Of a DNA stretch of 64,000 bases, positions 61,597 through 64,000 are shown piece after piece. Both the position numbers and the translations under genes were made by a program. The stretch lies in assembly GCF_005434965.1 (NCBI RefSeq), contig NZ_SKCI01000001.1, forward strand, positions 1,200,952-1,264,951. The letters run 5' to 3'. Origin of the DNA: Marimonas lutisalis. GTDB lineage: Bacteria > Pseudomonadota > Alphaproteobacteria > Rhodobacterales > Rhodobacteraceae. Numbering within the stretch: the first letter of the stretch is position 1; the number at the start of each line of letters is the position of its first letter. Under the pieces are notes generated by a model. The model saw only the letters and a program-made list of their open reading frames with translations. It was not told the origin of the DNA and did no database searches.

Positions 61597-62439
61597 ATGG
61601 GCGAGGCAATGGGCAGGGCAGCGCAGCGGGTATTGGCGCTGCTGGCGGTGATGGTCCTGACGGCGGGCGCGTCCATGGGGGCGGATCGCGACAGGCTTGA
61701 GGCGTTCCTGAACGTGACCGGGTTCGACGTGGCGCTGGAATCGATCGCGCTGTCGGCGGCGGATGCGCCGGTGATGTTAGGCATGAGCGCCGAGGATTTC
61801 GGGATTCGCTGGAAACAGATCACCGAAGAGGTGTTCGACACCGGGCAGATGCATGACATGGCCATGGATATCTTGGACAAGACGTTGAGCGAGGACCTGC
61901 TGCATCACGCGGTAGGGTTCTATGCCTCGGACCTGGGGCAGCGGCTGGTCGAAGTGGAAAACGCGGCGCACATGGAGACAGATGACGAGGCCAAGCGCGC
62001 GCAGGGCGAAGAGATCGTTGCCGGTCTGCTGGAAGCGGGCAGCGTGCGGCTGGAGTATCTCAAGCGGATGAATGCGGCGATCGACAGCGCCGGCAACGCG
62101 GTGCGCGCGGTGCAGGAGATCCAGCTGCGGTTCCTGCTGGCGGCCAGCGACGCGGGTGTGATCGACCGGCGGCTGGACGAGGATGCGCTGCGGGCGCTTC
62201 TGAAGGAGAACGAGGCCGAGATGCGCCTGCGCATGCAGCGCTCGGCGCTGGCCAATTCCGCCTATACCTATCGCGGGTTTTCGGATGAAGACGTGCTGGC
62301 CTATGCCGAGGCGCTGGAGGACGGGAAGATGCAACAGGTCTATGACCTGATGAACGCGATCCAGTGGGAGATCATGGCCAACAGGTTCGAGGCGCTGGCG
62401 CTGAAAATGGCCGATCTGAACCCCGGAGAGGAATTGTGA
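61597..62439 (+). CDS. DUF2059 family exported protein (first of tandem pair)
   Basis: 280 residues with a signal peptide (VLALLAVMVLTAGASMGA) and a DUF2059-like helical part (SEDLLHHAVGFYASDLGQRLVEVENAAHM, ~108-136). The start ATG 61597 has GGGAGACC upstream; ATG 61609 is an alternative. The function of the family is unknown; members are periplasmic and helical. Its stop overlaps the GTG start of the next gene by 3 bases, so the two are translationally coupled. Confidence 0.82.
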   Translation: MGEAMGRAAQRVLALLAVMVLTAGASMGADRDRLEAFLNVTGFDVALESIALSAADAPVMLGMSAEDFGIRWKQITEEVFDTGQMHDMAMDILDKTLSEDLLHHAVGFYASDLGQRLVEVENAAHMETDDEAKRAQGEEIVAGLLEAGSVRLEYLKRMNAAIDSAGNAVRAVQEIQLRFLLAASDAGVIDRRLDEDALRALLKENEAEMRLRMQRSALANSAYTYRGFSDEDVLAYAEALEDGKMQQVYDLMNAIQWEIMANRFEALALKMADLNPGEEL

Positions 62440-63278
62440 GCGTGCAGGCCGTCGTGGGACCATGGCGCGCGGCGTTGGCCGTCTTCTGGCTCGTGGCTGG
62501 CGCACTGGCATTGCAGGCGGACGAAGCCGAAGACCGTGCGGCGCTTAACGTGGCGCTGGGGATCGGGCCGCTGCTGGAGATCATGCAAGAGGAGGGCGCC
62601 GAATTCGGCGCCGGGATTGGCCGCGATTTCCTGCCCGATGGCGGCGGCGCGGGCTGGGCGGAGGTGGTGCGCCGCATATATGATCGCGACAAGATGCGCA
62701 CCGTGGTCGAGCGCGGCATGGCGGCCGAACTGGACGCGCAATACCTGCCAGAGCTTCTGGCGTTTTTCCGCTCGGACCGGGGCCAGCGGATCGTGGCGCA
62801 GGAAATCGCGGCACGGCGGGCGTTTCTGGCACCGGAAACGGAAGAAATGGCGCGCGAGGCCTATCGCAACGCGGGCGCGGAGCTGGAGAAGCGGCTGGAA
62901 TTGCTGCGCGCCTATGTCGAGGCCAACGACCTGGTCGAGTTCAACGTGGCCGGGGCGCTGAATTCCAACCTGCGCTTTTTCCGCGGCCTGGCCGAGGGCG
63001 GCGCGCTGGACATGGGCGAGGACGAAATGCTGGCCCAGGTCTGGGAGCAGGAAGAGGAAACCCGCGCCGACACCGAGGAATGGCTGATGGCCTATCTCCT
63101 GATGGCCTATGACGATCTGAGCGATGACGATATCAGCGCCTATGTCAGGCTTTCGGAAGGCGCGGCAGGCAAGGCGCTGAACCGGGCGCTCTTTGCCGGG
63201 TTTGACGCGATGTATGGCGATGTGAGCTATGCTCTGGGACTTGCCGTTGCGGCGCAGGGCAAGGGCGAGGATCTCTGA
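62436..63278 (+). CDS. DUF2059 family exported protein (second of tandem pair)
   Basis: 280 residues from GTG 62436 in a GTGA overlap, with GGAGAGGAATT before it. The signal peptide (AALAVFWLVAGALALQA) is followed by a helical DUF2059-like segment (LDAQYLPELLAFFRSDRGQRIVAQEIAARRAFL). Same length as the first member and related at family level, but diverged. They may form a heterodimer or act together in the envelope; the function is unknown. A longer ATG frame from 62364 is inside the first gene and unlikely. Confidence 0.82.
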   Translation: MSVQAVVGPWRAALAVFWLVAGALALQADEAEDRAALNVALGIGPLLEIMQEEGAEFGAGIGRDFLPDGGGAGWAEVVRRIYDRDKMRTVVERGMAAELDAQYLPELLAFFRSDRGQRIVAQEIAARRAFLAPETEEMAREAYRNAGAELEKRLELLRAYVEANDLVEFNVAGALNSNLRFFRGLAEGGALDMGEDEMLAQVWEQEEETRADTEEWLMAYLLMAYDDLSDDDISAYVRLSEGAAGKALNRALFAGFDAMYGDVSYALGLAVAAQGKGEDL

Positions 63279-63306
63279 CCCTCGCCCCGGGGCTGTGCGC
63301 GGGGCT

Positions 63307-63720
63307 TCAGGCGGCGGCGATGCGCTGGCCGATCTGGTGGCGCGAGGGCTGGAACTCGACCGCGCCGGTGGTGAAATGCGCGTAGTCGCAGGTCAGCTCT
63401 TCGCCAATGGCAATCGCACGGGTGGCGATGCCGCGCGCCGGGTCAGTCAGATCGACATTCGGCATGGACGAGTGGTTCATGAACCGCCCTTCATCGCAAT
63501 CGAGCACGACCCGGTCGGGATCGGTGGGGTGGTCATAGGTATAGCGTTCGAGAAAATCCCGGAAGTGGGCCGGGGCTTTCTCGACCTCGTCGCGGAAGTA
63601 GCTGACATCGAAGCGGGGATCGTAGAACCAGACCAGATCGCCGGGGCGGATCTGGGTGGCGGTGAATACCCCGAGCCCCTCGATCGCGGAGGGAGCGAGG
63701 TAGCAGCGCACCATCATCAT
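63307..63720 (-). CDS. SET domain protein
   Basis: 137 residues from ATG 63720; several neighbouring ATGs (63729 to 63714) are possible, with AAAGG upstream. SET motifs: EGLGVFTATQIRPGDLVWFYD (SET-I), DCDEGRFMNHSSMPNVD (the FMNHS/NxxxxPN motif) and GEELTCDY (C-terminal tyrosine). Bacterial SET proteins may be lysine methyltransferases with unknown targets. The convergent gene is the second DUF2059 protein. Confidence 0.85.
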   Translation of the reverse strand: MMMVRCYLAPSAIEGLGVFTATQIRPGDLVWFYDPRFDVSYFRDEVEKAPAHFRDFLERYTYDHPTDPDRVVLDCDEGRFMNHSSMPNVDLTDPARGIATRAIAIGEELTCDYAHFTTGAVEFQPSRHQIGQRIAAA

Positions 63721-64000
63721 GCGCATCATCCTTTTCTGAAAGGCCGTCACGCCCTGCCGGTCCGAAGATGTAGCGGAAACAGCCCGCGCGCCGGGCGGAT
63801 AGCGCACGCCAAGCGAGGCGCCAAATCCGCGATTCTGGCAAGCGGCATTTGCGGATGAAATGAAATCGTGATGAAACACGGTGGCGCATGAACCGCTTGG
63901 CCCTTGACAGCGTGGTGCGATTTGCCGATAAGCGCGCGACCGGGCAGGGGGAACCTTGCCCGTGTATTGATTCAATGACGCCCGGCGGGGCGCGCTGTTC
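63721..64000. other. Right-edge intergenic region, no feature assigned
   Basis: About 280 bp upstream of the SET gene to the window edge. It probably contains the SET promoter and an AT-rich stretch (63850-63960). The minus-strand frame continues upstream of the SET gene but lacks family similarity. Confidence 0.4.

Noticed and set aside
1-64000. CRISPR array, prophage or toxin-antitoxin system
   Set aside because: No regularly spaced repeats, cas genes, phage structural genes or recognisable toxin/antitoxin pairs were seen; the small gene at 25872-26114 has no such motif.

Overview
The window looks like a chromosomal segment from a Rhodobacteraceae/Roseobacter-type alphaproteobacterium. The GC content is high, and several genes have a style typical of that group: a fused oligopeptide permease/ATPase, a Tat-exported PhoX phosphatase, a corrinoid methyltransferase + MTHFR + PF13769 operon, a BTAD/TolB/TPR regulator and tandem DUF2059 proteins. 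This assignment rests on recognised families and gene order, not on a search.

Left core (1-26.1 kb): a peptide-type ABC transporter (DppF-like fragment, DppC-DppD fusion, DppB, binding protein) is divergent from a DUF1028 gene, with two copies of an inverted-repeat operator between them. Housekeeping genes follow: rluE, trpE, ppiD, a class I/II aminotransferase, gpt, a LysE exporter, fabI, pdxH, a double cold-shock protein, a DUF192 protein, glk and a GNAT enzyme. Next come a C1/folate operon, phoX with a good Pho box, ppx/gppA, a BTAD-type regulator broken by an in-frame amber codon, a 56-residue membrane protein and rlmE.

Accessory region (26.3-61.4 kb): a TetR-PaaK-like-enoyl-CoA hydratase operon is followed by a decayed IS6-type transposase. 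A ~28-kb Wzx/Wzy-type exopolysaccharide (EPS) locus comes next. It has an initiating transferase (ExoY-like), outer-membrane export protein (ExoF-like), tyrosine autokinase (ExoP-like), glycosyltransferases, a candidate Wzy polymerase, a Wzx flippase, and modification enzymes (pyruvyl transferase, sulfotransferase, two CelD-like acyltransferases, SGNH esterase, PslG-like glycosidase). It also carries a less usual set: DegT aminotransferase, GMC oxidoreductase, SDR, CheR-like methyltransferase, KamA-type radical SAM aminomutase and a divergent ATP-grasp ligase. The right edge holds a second IS6-type remnant, a complete-looking IS3 element, the C-terminal half of a serine recombinase and a tRNA-Ser(CGA). 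This is the architecture of a tRNA-associated genomic island. Right core (61.5-64 kb): two DUF2059 exported proteins and a SET-domain protein.

The most novel parts are: the KamA/ATP-grasp/aminotransferase/oxidoreductase module with a perfect 25-bp tandem repeat in its divergent promoter; the amber-interrupted regulator with 11-bp-phased direct repeats before the neighbouring membrane peptide; and an autokinase whose Walker B aspartate reads as asparagine.
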